This document shows, in pieces, positions 26,192 through 33,057 of a stretch of 41,676 bases of DNA. Source of the DNA: Candidatus Danuiimicrobium aquiferis (GTDB taxonomy: Bacteria > Omnitrophota > Omnitrophia > Omnitrophales > Danuiimicrobiaceae). Positions within the stretch are counted from its first letter, which is position 1; every line of letters begins with the position of its first letter. A program made the translations under genes and the position numbers. Where the stretch lies: the NCBI GenBank assembly GCA_001804285.1, contig MHFR01000004.1, positions 1 through 41,676 on the forward strand. Direction: 5' to 3'. The notes under the pieces were generated by a model, which made no database searches, had not been told where the DNA came from, and was given only the letters and a program-made list of their open reading frames with translations.

Positions 26192-27250
26192 TTAATCTTG
26201 TGACTTGGGATTAAGTTGGTCTACATATTTCGCCAAATCATGAACACGGACGTACCAAGTCTTGCCTTTTTTTACCCCTTTTAATTTGCCCCGATTAATC
26301 AAATTTCGCAAATAATTCTGAGAATAATTATACATTCTAGCAAGATCGCTTAAGGGTAACTCCGCATTCTGATTGATTCCGCTTCGGTTAATATCTTTCA
26401 AACGCGAAACCGAATCTTTGAGCCGATCCACAACAATCGAAAGGAATGGATTAATTTTCCCCACGCCCAGCCGCTGATTCACTTCTGAAAGGTGAATAGA
26501 TTTGCCCGCCTCAATCTCGCGGTGAATGGCTTCAAAATCATCGTCGGCTTTCTCCAAGGCATCATAATAAAAATCCCGATCCACTTTGGAAATGCCCTTG
26601 ATCGCAATATTGACGAGTCCGCATCCAATTAGAATATAAGACAACAATATTCTTCCCGCACGGCCATTGCCATCTCTAAACGGGTGGATCGATTCAAACC
26701 ACACGTGCGCCATGGAAGCCAGAACCACAGGGTCATATTTCATTCCTTTTAAATGAAAATTAACCCATTTGATTAAAAGTTCACAAGCCGGCCTGACATA
26801 AAATTCGCTGATCGGCGTAAAGGTCGAGTTTGACACCTCCACTCTCGTGTTTCGAAACTCACCAATCGCGCCATTATAGAATCCCATTTCCTTTTCATAC
26901 CGCATTAGAAGCGTATGAATTTGTTTAATATCTGACATGCGCAACAAAAATTCTTTTTCCTTAAATTGATTGGCGGCATAGTCATACATCGTTGATGCGG
27001 ATTCAAAATAACCCAAAATTGCAGCTGCCTTATGCTTGTCTGTACGTTTATTGTTTTCCAGAACATCAATCAGTTCGGTCCTGTTTGCAAAAACGCCTTC
27101 AATCGCGATCGAATTACGAATCTCGTCCTTGAATAACGAATACCATTCAGCGTTCGACACGCTGATTAAATGATCCATCCTTGTACGCCGCAATTGAACG
27201 AGCACTTTTTTAACCAATTCGATACTCGTTAAATTTTTTTCCATAGTCAT
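26192..27250 (-). CDS. Fic-family protein with N-terminal inhibitory motif and C-terminal HTH
   Basis: Fic enzymes transfer AMP (or related groups) from a nucleotide to target proteins. The 352-residue protein has the catalytic motif HPFRDGNGRAGR (189-200, catalytic H189). The inhibitory motif SIAIEG (47-52, E51) is on the same chain and N-terminal, which makes it class II: auto-inhibited, with no separate antitoxin. The C-terminus (about 295-345) looks like a helix-turn-helix with LSDLARMYNYSQNYLRNLI and a wing, so it may bind DNA. The ATG at 27250 has GGTGG five bases upstream; the frame extends to a TTG at 27289. Four operator-like repeats lie upstream (27264-27490), suggesting self-regulation. 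Confidence 0.92.
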   Translation of the reverse strand: MTMEKNLTSIELVKKVLVQLRRTRMDHLISVSNAEWYSLFKDEIRNSIAIEGVFANRTELIDVLENNKRTDKHKAAAILGYFESASTMYDYAANQFKEKEFLLRMSDIKQIHTLLMRYEKEMGFYNGAIGEFRNTRVEVSNSTFTPISEFYVRPACELLIKWVNFHLKGMKYDPVVLASMAHVWFESIHPFRDGNGRAGRILLSYILIGCGLVNIAIKGISKVDRDFYYDALEKADDDFEAIHREIEAGKSIHLSEVNQRLGVGKINPFLSIVVDRLKDSVSRLKDINRSGINQNAELPLSDLARMYNYSQNYLRNLINRGKLKGVKKGKTWYVRVHDLAKYVDQLNPKSQD

Positions 27251-27263
27251 ATATCCACCGCAC

Positions 27264-27490
27264 TTATCGAACCTAACTAAAAAAATCAAAGATTGTAACT
27301 GATTTAAGCATTAATACTTATGAACTAATACCTACCGAATCCATATAGATGGTTCGATAATAAGGTAACAGAACAAGATAAAAAAATCAAGCAATTATCG
27401 CACTTATCGAACCTACTATGAAATGCAACTCTTTTAATAGCAACAACTTGAGAATATCGTATTACCGCACATAATAACATGGTTCGATAA
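27264..27490. promoter_or_regulatory. Four GGTTCGATAA operator-like sites upstream of fic
   Basis: The 10-mer GGTTCGATAA occurs at 27351-27360 and 27481-27490, and its complement at 27264-27273 and 27404-27413, so the sites form two inverted pairs. Two of them share a longer 17-bp direct repeat CGCACTTATCGAACCTA (27259 and 27399, exactly 140 bp apart). The copy at 27351 forms a near-palindrome with TACCGAATCCA at 27334. The first lies within 15-25 bp of the fic start, where a repressor would block initiation. This is the main content of the gene-free stretch 27251-27597, with a GC-rich segment (27544-27595) next to the DJ-1 gene. Confidence 0.6.
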
Positions 27491-27597
27491 CCCCCAAACT
27501 CGCATTTGAGGCTAATTGCGACAAAGTTAAATTGTAGCTAACCCTTCCCCGCCGGCTTGTTCGCCACATCCTTTGGCGCATGGCGGCGGCCGGTTTA

Positions 27598-28149
27598 TTA
27601 TTTCACAATCATTTTCTCTTTCAATTCTTCCATCTTTTCTTTGCCGCAAAGCTGCCTCGCGAGCTCCAACCCAAATTCAATCGCTGTTCCGGGACCGCGG
27701 CTTGAAACAATATTTCCGTCCACGACCACCTGATCTTCCGAAAATTTAGTCGAAGATGAAAATTTTCCTTCGCAGCCGGGATAACAGGTCGCTTTTTTTC
27801 CGTCCAAAACACCTGTGGGCGCTAAAACCAGCGCCGGCGCCGCACAAATCGCACCGATTAGTTTCCTTCCGGCATTCATTTTTTTGACCCATTCAGCTAC
27901 TTTTGCCGACTTCGCCAAATTTTCAGAACCCGGCGCACCACCGGGAAGCACCAACGCATCCGGCGTTTCCTTGTATTCATCAAGCAACACATCCGCTTCG
28001 ACTTGAATGCGCCTTGAACTTCTCACCGCTTTTGAATTAAGCCCGGCAATCGTTACTTGACATCCGGCGCGCCTCAAAATATCAATCGGCGCAATCGCTT
28101 CTATTTCTTCGAACCCATCTGCAAGGATGACTAAAACTTTCTTACTCAT
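27598..28149 (-). CDS. DJ-1/PfpI family protein
   Basis: A 183-residue single-domain protein of the DJ-1/ThiJ/PfpI superfamily (glutamine-amidotransferase-like fold). It has the N-terminal strand KKVLVILADGFEEIEAIAPID with the conserved Glu, the nucleophile elbow IGAICAAP with its Cys, and SSRGPGTAIEFGLEL near the end. Family members include oxidative-stress proteins (YajL, DJ-1) with glyoxalase, deglycase or chaperone activities; the specific one cannot be told. The ATG at 28149 has GAGAGGG five bases upstream; the longer frame to 28239 runs through hairpins and is rejected. The leader holds three hairpins. Confidence 0.9.
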   Translation of the reverse strand: MSKKVLVILADGFEEIEAIAPIDILRRAGCQVTIAGLNSKAVRSSRRIQVEADVLLDEYKETPDALVLPGGAPGSENLAKSAKVAEWVKKMNAGRKLIGAICAAPALVLAPTGVLDGKKATCYPGCEGKFSSSTKFSEDQVVVDGNIVSSRGPGTAIEFGLELARQLCGKEKMEELKEKMIVK

Positions 28150-28164
28150 ATCAGCCCTCTCTGT

Positions 28165-28258
28165 AAGCCCTGATTTAACAAGGGCACAAAACTTTGGGCG
28201 CACCTTATTGCGCTCAAAGCGACTTTCTCGTCGATTCATAAAATCGATGAGAAAGTCG
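28165..28258 (-). promoter_or_regulatory. Hairpin-rich leader of the DJ-1 gene
   Basis: Three hairpins in a row: 28219-28235 with 28241-28257 (17 bp, one G-U), CTTTGGGCGCA (28192-28202) with TGCGCTCAAAG (28209-28219; one G-U), and GCCCT (28167) with AGGGC (28181). In the minus-strand RNA the second is followed by UUUUG, terminator-like. The 5' arm of the third, GCCCU, could alternatively pair with AGGGC in the ribosome site. The first two may simply be the terminator of the upstream gene (stop at 28261). Confidence 0.4.
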
Positions 28259-28260
28259 GG

Positions 28261-28932
28261 TTAGGATTGTTTTTCCGTTGCATTTTCAAGTAATGTTTGT
28301 TTTTTGACTCCCATCATACCGGCATAATCAAAAAGAAACTCCTTCGCTTCTTTATAAAATCCATCCCGTTTTTTATTCAATTCTTCCTGAGTGATTTTAT
28401 TAATCGTTGTCATCGACCGATTATATTTATCCAAAACCATTTCATCCACCGCCATTCCTTTAAGCGGCAGAGGCTGTCCCCCTTTTTGTTTTATCTGGTC
28501 TAAGGCCTGGACGACTTTTGCATCTTCCAATTCATAGCCCGCCTTATCAATTTGGGCATTTGAATATTCAAGCAGCCGGATTGTTGCGCCAAAAAATTGG
28601 CGTTTGAAACGGTCAAGCGGCGGCGTCGGCGCTTCGAGCTTCGCGACTTCCGCCTTTAAATCATCCGCCCGGATTTTAAAAACTTTATATTTTATTTGAA
28701 TCTCGGCAGGGGTATTCATTTCATAGGAAAAACTGATGGCTTCATCCGTAAGTGCATTAAATCCCTGAAACAACGGCGCAACCTGCTTCTTAAACACCCG
28801 CTGCTCACCGCCTATCATAAAGGAAATCGCGCCCACCAGAACGGCCACAATGGCGAAGCATACGCCACAGAAAACAGCAAAAAATTTTACTTTTTTTTCA
28901 AAATCAGAAGGCAGATTTTCAGCGTCATTCAT
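28261..28932 (-). CDS. Hypothetical single-pass membrane protein
   Basis: Not recognised. The 223-residue protein has a short charged N-terminus, one strong transmembrane helix (about 16-40), and a mostly helical, lysine- and glutamate-rich outer region (about 45-215) with coiled-coil potential, ending EKQS. With positive residues before the helix (EKKVK), the large domain is probably outside the cytoplasm. Topologically it recalls sensor or periplasmic helical-bundle proteins, with no catalytic motif visible. It starts 11 bp after the stop of the NQO-like gene and likely shares its transcript; no good ribosome site precedes the ATG. Confidence 0.7.
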   Translation of the reverse strand: MNDAENLPSDFEKKVKFFAVFCGVCFAIVAVLVGAISFMIGGEQRVFKKQVAPLFQGFNALTDEAISFSYEMNTPAEIQIKYKVFKIRADDLKAEVAKLEAPTPPLDRFKRQFFGATIRLLEYSNAQIDKAGYELEDAKVVQALDQIKQKGGQPLPLKGMAVDEMVLDKYNRSMTTINKITQEELNKKRDGFYKEAKEFLFDYAGMMGVKKQTLLENATEKQS

Positions 28933-28943
28933 CGTGCAAGTAT

Positions 28944-29519
28944 TTATAAAATGGTTTTAGCGAACACTTTTACTTCATCCAGCATCTTTTTTCGCTCCTC
29001 GTAACTCACGTGAGCCACCAGGCCAAAATATTTGTGATTGATCACTTTCATGCCGCAATAGCCAAACACCCCCTCATCGATTGTCTGGCGCATGCTGTTA
29101 AAAAGACCGCTCTGTTCATAAACGGCTGTCGGAGCATTCATGGTATTGATCATAAAAACTTTCTTATCACCGAGCAATCCTTTGGGCCCAGTCGGAGTAT
29201 TTTCGTGCGCAAATCCTTCCAGAAGAACACGGTCAATATAACCATTCCCAATAGCCGGCATTCTCTGCCACCAAATGGGGTAAATCCACGTCATTGTATC
29301 CGCCCATTTGATATGATTTTGTTCACGTTTGACGTCTTTGGCTACCGGCGTTCCCGGTTTTAGTTCCGCTTTTTTCATAACCGGATTCAATTTCATGTCG
29401 TAAAGATCACGCACACGGACTTCGCCGCCTTTTGCTCTCAACGTCTTTTTTAACGTTTCCAAAATGGCATGACAAAAACTCTTCGGATTCGGATGAATAT
29501 AAATAATCAAGTGATTCAC
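28944..29519 (-). CDS. NAD(P)H:quinone oxidoreductase-like flavoprotein
   Basis: A 191-residue flavodoxin-fold protein of the NQO1/MdaB/KefF type (two-electron reduction of quinones or other acceptors with FMN or FAD). Visible features are the N-terminal IIYIHPNPKSFCHAI phosphate-binding segment, WADTMTWIYPIWWQRMPAI, and DRVLLEGFA with GLLGDKKVFMI. Start is GTG at 29519 with AAAGGA six bases upstream. The following gene (membrane protein) is 11 bp away. The natural electron acceptor is unknown; in an anaerobe a role in quinone or oxygen stress is plausible, in line with the nearby DJ-1 gene. Confidence 0.85.
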   Translation of the reverse strand: MNHLIIYIHPNPKSFCHAILETLKKTLRAKGGEVRVRDLYDMKLNPVMKKAELKPGTPVAKDVKREQNHIKWADTMTWIYPIWWQRMPAIGNGYIDRVLLEGFAHENTPTGPKGLLGDKKVFMINTMNAPTAVYEQSGLFNSMRQTIDEGVFGYCGMKVINHKYFGLVAHVSYEERKKMLDEVKVFAKTIL

Positions 29520-29547
29520 AAGAAGTCCTTTGGATTTATTACATTCC

Positions 29548-29738
29548 TGTCATTCCCGAATGCAGCGAAGCAGCACTGCTCCGCCGTGTCTTTATCGGGA
29601 ATCTGCGCTCATGGATTCCCGCCCTTAACAACCTATGGATATTTCATAGAAAGTTAAGGACGGTACTGACCACCTATAATAAATAGTAATTATGTTTTCA
29701 ATGTATGTCAGTGCCGCCTATAGCATGCGGGAATGACA
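29548..29738. repeat. REP-like repeat interrupted by a second inverted repeat
   Basis: Outer parts match the family at 22-87: TGTCATTCCCGA...TCGGGAAT, then TGGATTCCCGCCC and TAGCATGCGGGAATGACA. The second hairpin is split by about 90 bp that are not present in the other copies (about 29628-29718). It fills most of the spacer between nifU and the NQO-like gene. Confidence 0.65.
29658..29718. repeat. Small inverted repeat nested in the REP-like element
   Basis: GGACGGTACTGAC (29658-29670) and GTCAGTGCCGCC (29707-29718) are near-complementary ends around an AT-rich core. The GGCACTGAC end is shared with the repeats at 32810 and 41596. It looks like a short non-autonomous insertion. Confidence 0.4.
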
Positions 29739-29751
29739 CAAAAGTACGTTA

Positions 29752-30363
29752 TCATTTCTCAAAATGCTTTTTTATAAATGTCTCGACCATGTGGGTTGCT
29801 TCATCTTTGCATTGCCCACAAACCGTCCCGATCTTGGTGCGTTCCTGAAGTTCGTAAAACGTCCGCGCGCCTTCAAGCACTGCATCTTCAATTTCATGAT
29901 CCGTGATATTCATACATTGGCAAACGATGCGCGCCGCTTCTTTTTGAACCTTATCCGCCATCCCATGCCAAACATAATAATCATTGATCGCGGCCCGAAG
30001 CGCTTTATCGCCGAGGACTGAACAATGGATTTTATGTTCCGGGAGATTTCCCAGTTCTTTCGCGACATCTTTCGGTGAAAGATGGTACGCCTGTTCAAGC
30101 GTCATCCCCTTGACCATTTCCGAAAGCACAGATGTGCTTGCAATCGCACTCGCACAACCGTATGTTTTCCATTTGCAATCGGCAATGATGCCTTTCGCCT
30201 GATCGACTTTAATCGCCATCATCATTTGATCGCCGCACTTAATATTTCCGACAACGCCCTTGCCGTCCGCTTTATAATTTTCTTCATCCATCAAAATATT
30301 TTTGGGCTGCATGAAATGCTCTTTCACTTTTTCCGTGTAGACCCAATCATTCGGCGAACTCAT
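29752..30363 (-). CDS. nifU: NifU-like Fe-S scaffold protein (IscU domain + BFD [2Fe-2S] domain)
   Basis: Scaffold on which Fe-S clusters are assembled with sulfur from NifS. The 203-residue protein has an IscU-type N-terminal domain with C43 (IKCGDQM), C70 (YGCASAIAS) and C114 (IHCSVLGDKAL), then a BFD-like [2Fe-2S] domain with C148, C150, C182 and C185 (CQC...CGQC). The C-terminal Nfu domain of full NifU is absent. It overlaps nifS by 4 bp (ATGA), so it is translated with it. Placed right after the hydrogenase maturation genes, it likely supplies clusters to hydrogenase and oxidoreductase, or serves as the general ISC system; no nitrogenase genes are seen. Confidence 0.93.
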   Translation of the reverse strand: MSSPNDWVYTEKVKEHFMQPKNILMDEENYKADGKGVVGNIKCGDQMMMAIKVDQAKGIIADCKWKTYGCASAIASTSVLSEMVKGMTLEQAYHLSPKDVAKELGNLPEHKIHCSVLGDKALRAAINDYYVWHGMADKVQKEAARIVCQCMNITDHEIEDAVLEGARTFYELQERTKIGTVCGQCKDEATHMVETFIKKHFEK

Positions 30364-31550
30364 GATTTCCTCCTTGAATAGGCCGTGGACATGTCCCGGA
30401 CTTTTTGAATTACTTTCGGAAAAACGTCTAAAACGTATCGGATTTCTTCCTCAGTCGTCTGCCGCCCCATGCTGAGCCGGATCGTACCATGCGCCCGTTC
30501 TGCCGACATACCGGTTGCAAGAAGCACATGAGAAGGATCAAGAGAACCCGATGCGCACGCAGAGCCCGTCGATACGGCAATGCCTTCCAAATCCAAATAA
30601 AGCAGAATTGCTTCGCCTTCAGCGCCCTCAAACGAAACACTCAACGTTCCGGCGAGGCAATCCGTCGGATGGCCATTGAAATGGATATCCGGAATTTTCT
30701 CTTCAAGCCCTTTTCTGAGAATTGCTTTCAACCCAAGCAATCTTTTTTCTTCGTCCGTCATTTCGATTTTTCGCAATTCAATTGCTTTTCCAAGCCCGAC
30801 AATTCCGATGGTGTTTTCCGTTCCCGCTCGCCGTCCGCGCTCTTGATGGCCACCGCGAATCATCGGACAAAACGAAATTCCATTTTTAATGTAAAGAGCG
30901 CCCACGCCTTTCGGCCCGTAAACTTTATGCGCCGAAATTGTGAGAAAATCCGCGTTTAATTCCCTGACATTCACCGGAATTTTGCCGACTGCCTGAACCG
31001 CATCCGTGTGGAACATCGCACCCTGTTCGTGTATAATTTTCTCGATTGTTTTCATATCTTGAATCGTACCGATCTCATTATTCGCCATCATCACCGACAC
31101 AATGCCCGTCTTTTCCGTTACCGTTTTTTTGAGCTGATCTAAATCCACTTTACCGGTCTGATCCACTTTCAGATAATCAACGGAAAAACCCCTGTCCTCA
31201 AGACACTTTGCCGCTTCGAGAACGCAAGGGTGCTCGATCGTAGTCGTAATAATACCAACAGCCCGTTTATGAGTACACATACAGCGGCTCGAGGGGCATG
31301 CCAGCATGGACAACACCGTGTTATTTGCCTCGGATCCGCTTCCGACAAAAATAATTTCTTCGGAATCCGCAGAAATAAATTCCGCAACAGTTTCCCTCGC
31401 CTTTTCGATCAGCGATTTGGCTTTCCTTCCGAATTCGTGAAGACTCGACGGATTCCCAAATAGATCCATCGCTTCGGACATGGCGCGCTTCACTTCCGGA
31501 TGAATCGGCGTCGTCGCGTTATGATCAAGATAAACCAACCGTTTTGTCAT
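30360..31550 (-). CDS. nifS: Cysteine desulfurase (NifS/IscS)
   Basis: PLP enzyme that takes sulfur from cysteine for Fe-S assembly. The 396-residue protein starts MTKRLVYLDHNATTPIHPEV and has the PLP-binding Lys (K209 in SAHKVYGPKG), the HTDAVQ motif, and the persulfide Cys C332 in STGSACASGSLDPSHVL, on the NifS/IscS-type mobile loop. ATG with AAGGAG five bases upstream and a strong promoter at 31576-31604. Forms an operon with nifU. NifS is preferred over IscS because of the NifU-type partner. Confidence 0.95.
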   Translation of the reverse strand: MTKRLVYLDHNATTPIHPEVKRAMSEAMDLFGNPSSLHEFGRKAKSLIEKARETVAEFISADSEEIIFVGSGSEANNTVLSMLACPSSRCMCTHKRAVGIITTTIEHPCVLEAAKCLEDRGFSVDYLKVDQTGKVDLDQLKKTVTEKTGIVSVMMANNEIGTIQDMKTIEKIIHEQGAMFHTDAVQAVGKIPVNVRELNADFLTISAHKVYGPKGVGALYIKNGISFCPMIRGGHQERGRRAGTENTIGIVGLGKAIELRKIEMTDEEKRLLGLKAILRKGLEEKIPDIHFNGHPTDCLAGTLSVSFEGAEGEAILLYLDLEGIAVSTGSACASGSLDPSHVLLATGMSAERAHGTIRLSMGRQTTEEEIRYVLDVFPKVIQKVRDMSTAYSRRKS

Positions 31551-31575
31551 GATAACTCCTTATCGCTATGGGTTT

Positions 31576-31604
31576 ATTATATAACACACCATGCAAATTG
31601 TCAC
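31576..31604 (-). promoter_or_regulatory. Promoter of nifSU
   Basis: Minus strand: GTGACA (31599-31604; five of six to consensus), a 17-bp spacer and a perfect TATAAT (31576-31581), about 25 bp ahead of the nifS start. It separates nifSU from hydE. Confidence 0.65.
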
Positions 31605-31631
31605 ATTTGGGTTTAAATCGGGCGATCTGAT

Positions 31632-31750
31632 AAATCCCAATGACCAAAACCCAATGGCCAAGGAAATCCCAATTGATTAATTCCTAATATTTGGGACTTT
31701 TTACTCTATTGGAGATTCTCTGGTCATTGCGATTTGGTCATTGGTCATTC
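31632..31750. repeat. Long imperfect palindrome between hydE and nifS
   Basis: Left part AAATCCCAATGACCAAAACC... is mirrored by ...GATTTGGTCATTGGTCATT at the right end; inner TCCCAA and TTGGGA parts also mirror. About 118 bp. The AATGACCAAT unit recurs several times inside. It is likely a dispersed repeat and may act as the hydE terminator. Confidence 0.6.
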
Positions 31751-31756
31751 TAAATG

Positions 31757-32773
31757 TTAACCTTTTTTGACCATGCTCCGCTTCAAACTATGCCCGTAAC
31801 CAGCCCCTAATTTTCGCCCTAAAGAGCGTAACATATTTTGAATACAAGAATTACAGTCGTTCGGATTTTCAGTGATACAAATTTTATTCGGATAAATTTC
31901 ATAAAATCGGCGATATTGCTTGGGTGTCGCATTCGGCATCATAATATTCGCACCACACATCAATGCTTTTTGTCTTCCCGCCGGATCGATCGTTCCGATC
32001 GCTGTTGTGGCCGGAAGATGCGCGTTGAGCGTTGCGAGCCGTGTAAGAGCCACCACTTTCAGGACTAAATTCAACTCCCCTTTTTTCGCCTGATTTAAAG
32101 GCGTTTCAGGATGCGGAATAAACGGGCCGATTCCGATCATATCAAAATCGGACTCACGAAAGAAACAAATGTCATCCGTTAAATCTTCCAAAGTCTGCCC
32201 CGGCAAACCGACCATAACGCCCGATCCTACTTGGAAACCCAAATTTTTTAAGTTTTCCAAACACTGGCTTCTTTTTTCAAGATCCGAATCCGGTTTTAAC
32301 TTTTTAAATAATTCAGGATTGGTCGTTTCAATCTTAAGCAAATAGCGATCCGCCCCGGCTTCTTTCATGGCACGATATTCTTCATATGTTTTTTCGCCAA
32401 CACTCAACGTGATCGCAAGATCTAATTCTTTTTTGATCTTCCGGACTAAACCACATAATTCATCCGTAGAAAAACCGTCATCTTCTCCGGATTGGAGAAC
32501 AATGGTTTGATAACCAAGGCTTTGGGCATTCCGAGCTGCACAAAAAATTTCATCTACTGTCATCCGGTAACGCGTAAGTTTCCCATTGCTTTTCCGAAGC
32601 CCGCAATAAAGGCAATCGCGCTTGCAATAATTCGAAAATTCAATAATCGCACGAAGATGCACCTCATCGCCACAATATTGTTTTCGGACACGATCTGCCT
32701 CTGCAAATAAATCGCTCGAATCTGGATCGCGTAATTTTGACAAGATTTCGTCTTTGGTCAAGTTTTGGTACAT
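31757..32773 (-). CDS. hydE: [FeFe]-hydrogenase maturase HydE (radical SAM)
   Basis: Takes part in building the dithiomethylamine-bridged di-iron subcluster of the H-cluster. The 338-residue TIM-barrel protein has the radical-SAM motif CKRDCLYC (C50, C54, C57) and, near the C-terminus, the second-cluster motif C-x7-C-x2-C (CITENPNDCNSC), intact here. The family is BioB-like; the second motif and the hydF-hydG neighbours support HydE over PylB or BioB. ATG with AGAGGA seven bases upstream. It is separated from hydG by 284 bp full of repeats, so it may have its own promoter, though none was clear. Confidence 0.94.
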   Translation of the reverse strand: MYQNLTKDEILSKLRDPDSSDLFAEADRVRKQYCGDEVHLRAIIEFSNYCKRDCLYCGLRKSNGKLTRYRMTVDEIFCAARNAQSLGYQTIVLQSGEDDGFSTDELCGLVRKIKKELDLAITLSVGEKTYEEYRAMKEAGADRYLLKIETTNPELFKKLKPDSDLEKRSQCLENLKNLGFQVGSGVMVGLPGQTLEDLTDDICFFRESDFDMIGIGPFIPHPETPLNQAKKGELNLVLKVVALTRLATLNAHLPATTAIGTIDPAGRQKALMCGANIMMPNATPKQYRRFYEIYPNKICITENPNDCNSCIQNMLRSLGRKLGAGYGHSLKRSMVKKG

Positions 32774-32787
32774 CTTTATTTCCTCTC

Positions 32788-32823
32788 AAAAAAGGGGACA
32801 GGCATGAATGGCACTGACTTAAG
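32788..32823. repeat. Dispersed repeat copy (GGGGACAGGCATGAATGGCA...)
   Basis: An A-run followed by a stretch ending GGCACTGACTTAAG. About 30 bp are shared, with one difference, with 41571-41609. This copy lies directly ahead of the hydE ribosome site. It is probably an end of a mobile element or REP-type sequence; no transposase is present. Confidence 0.65.
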
Positions 32824-32840
32824 GAAAATACAGCGTTTTT

Positions 32841-32869
32841 TCTGGATTCCCGCTTTCGCGGGAATGACA
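32841..32869. repeat. REP-like palindrome, copy 1 of a cluster of three
   Basis: ATTCCCGC-TTTC-GCGGGAAT bordered by TCTGGA and ATGACA. In the hydE-hydG spacer. Confidence 0.75.
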
Positions 32870-32913
32870 AGAAAAGTGACGGAATATCTTTTGCCTAATA
32901 AAGTTACATTATA

Positions 32914-32940
32914 TGTCATCCCCGCGAAAGCGGGGATCCA
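32914..32940. repeat. REP-like palindrome, copy 2 of a cluster of three
   Basis: ATCCCCGC-GAAA-GCGGGGAT, in inverted orientation to copies 1 and 3, bordered by TGTC and CCAG. Confidence 0.75.
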
Positions 32941-32962
32941 GCAGATTCCAAAAACAGAACAA

Positions 32963-33009
32963 GTGGATCCCTGCTGTACATCTGGATTCCCGCTTTCGCG
33001 GGAATGACA
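32963..33009. repeat. REP-like palindrome, copy 3 of a cluster of three
   Basis: A partial TGGATCCCTGC followed by ATTCCCGC-TTTC-GCGGGAAT and ATGACA. Same orientation as copy 1. The three together make the hydE-hydG gap. Confidence 0.75.
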
Positions 33010-33057
33010 AGGACACCACACAGTTCCCTCATAAATCGATCCACATAGAGCATTCTT

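Noticed and set aside
26055-26192. Fic plus the 277-residue protein as a toxin-antitoxin pair
   Set aside because: The Fic protein carries its own inhibitory SIAIEG helix (class II), the neighbour is large with cyclase-like motifs, and the two are separated by a 136-bp cruciform region.
27464-27545. Integron attC-like site in the fic upstream region
   Set aside because: No GTTRRRY/RYYYAAC core pair with proper spacing was found, and no integrase is near.
32841-33009. Regularly looking repeats that could be a short CRISPR array
   Set aside because: The units are palindromic, alternate in orientation, have unequal spacing and recur singly elsewhere; no cas genes are near.
32765-33021. Open frames of about 80 residues on both strands with the peptide WIPAFAGMT
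   Set aside because: These are translations of the REP-like palindromes and have no ribosome sites; such peptides are typical artefacts of this repeat family.
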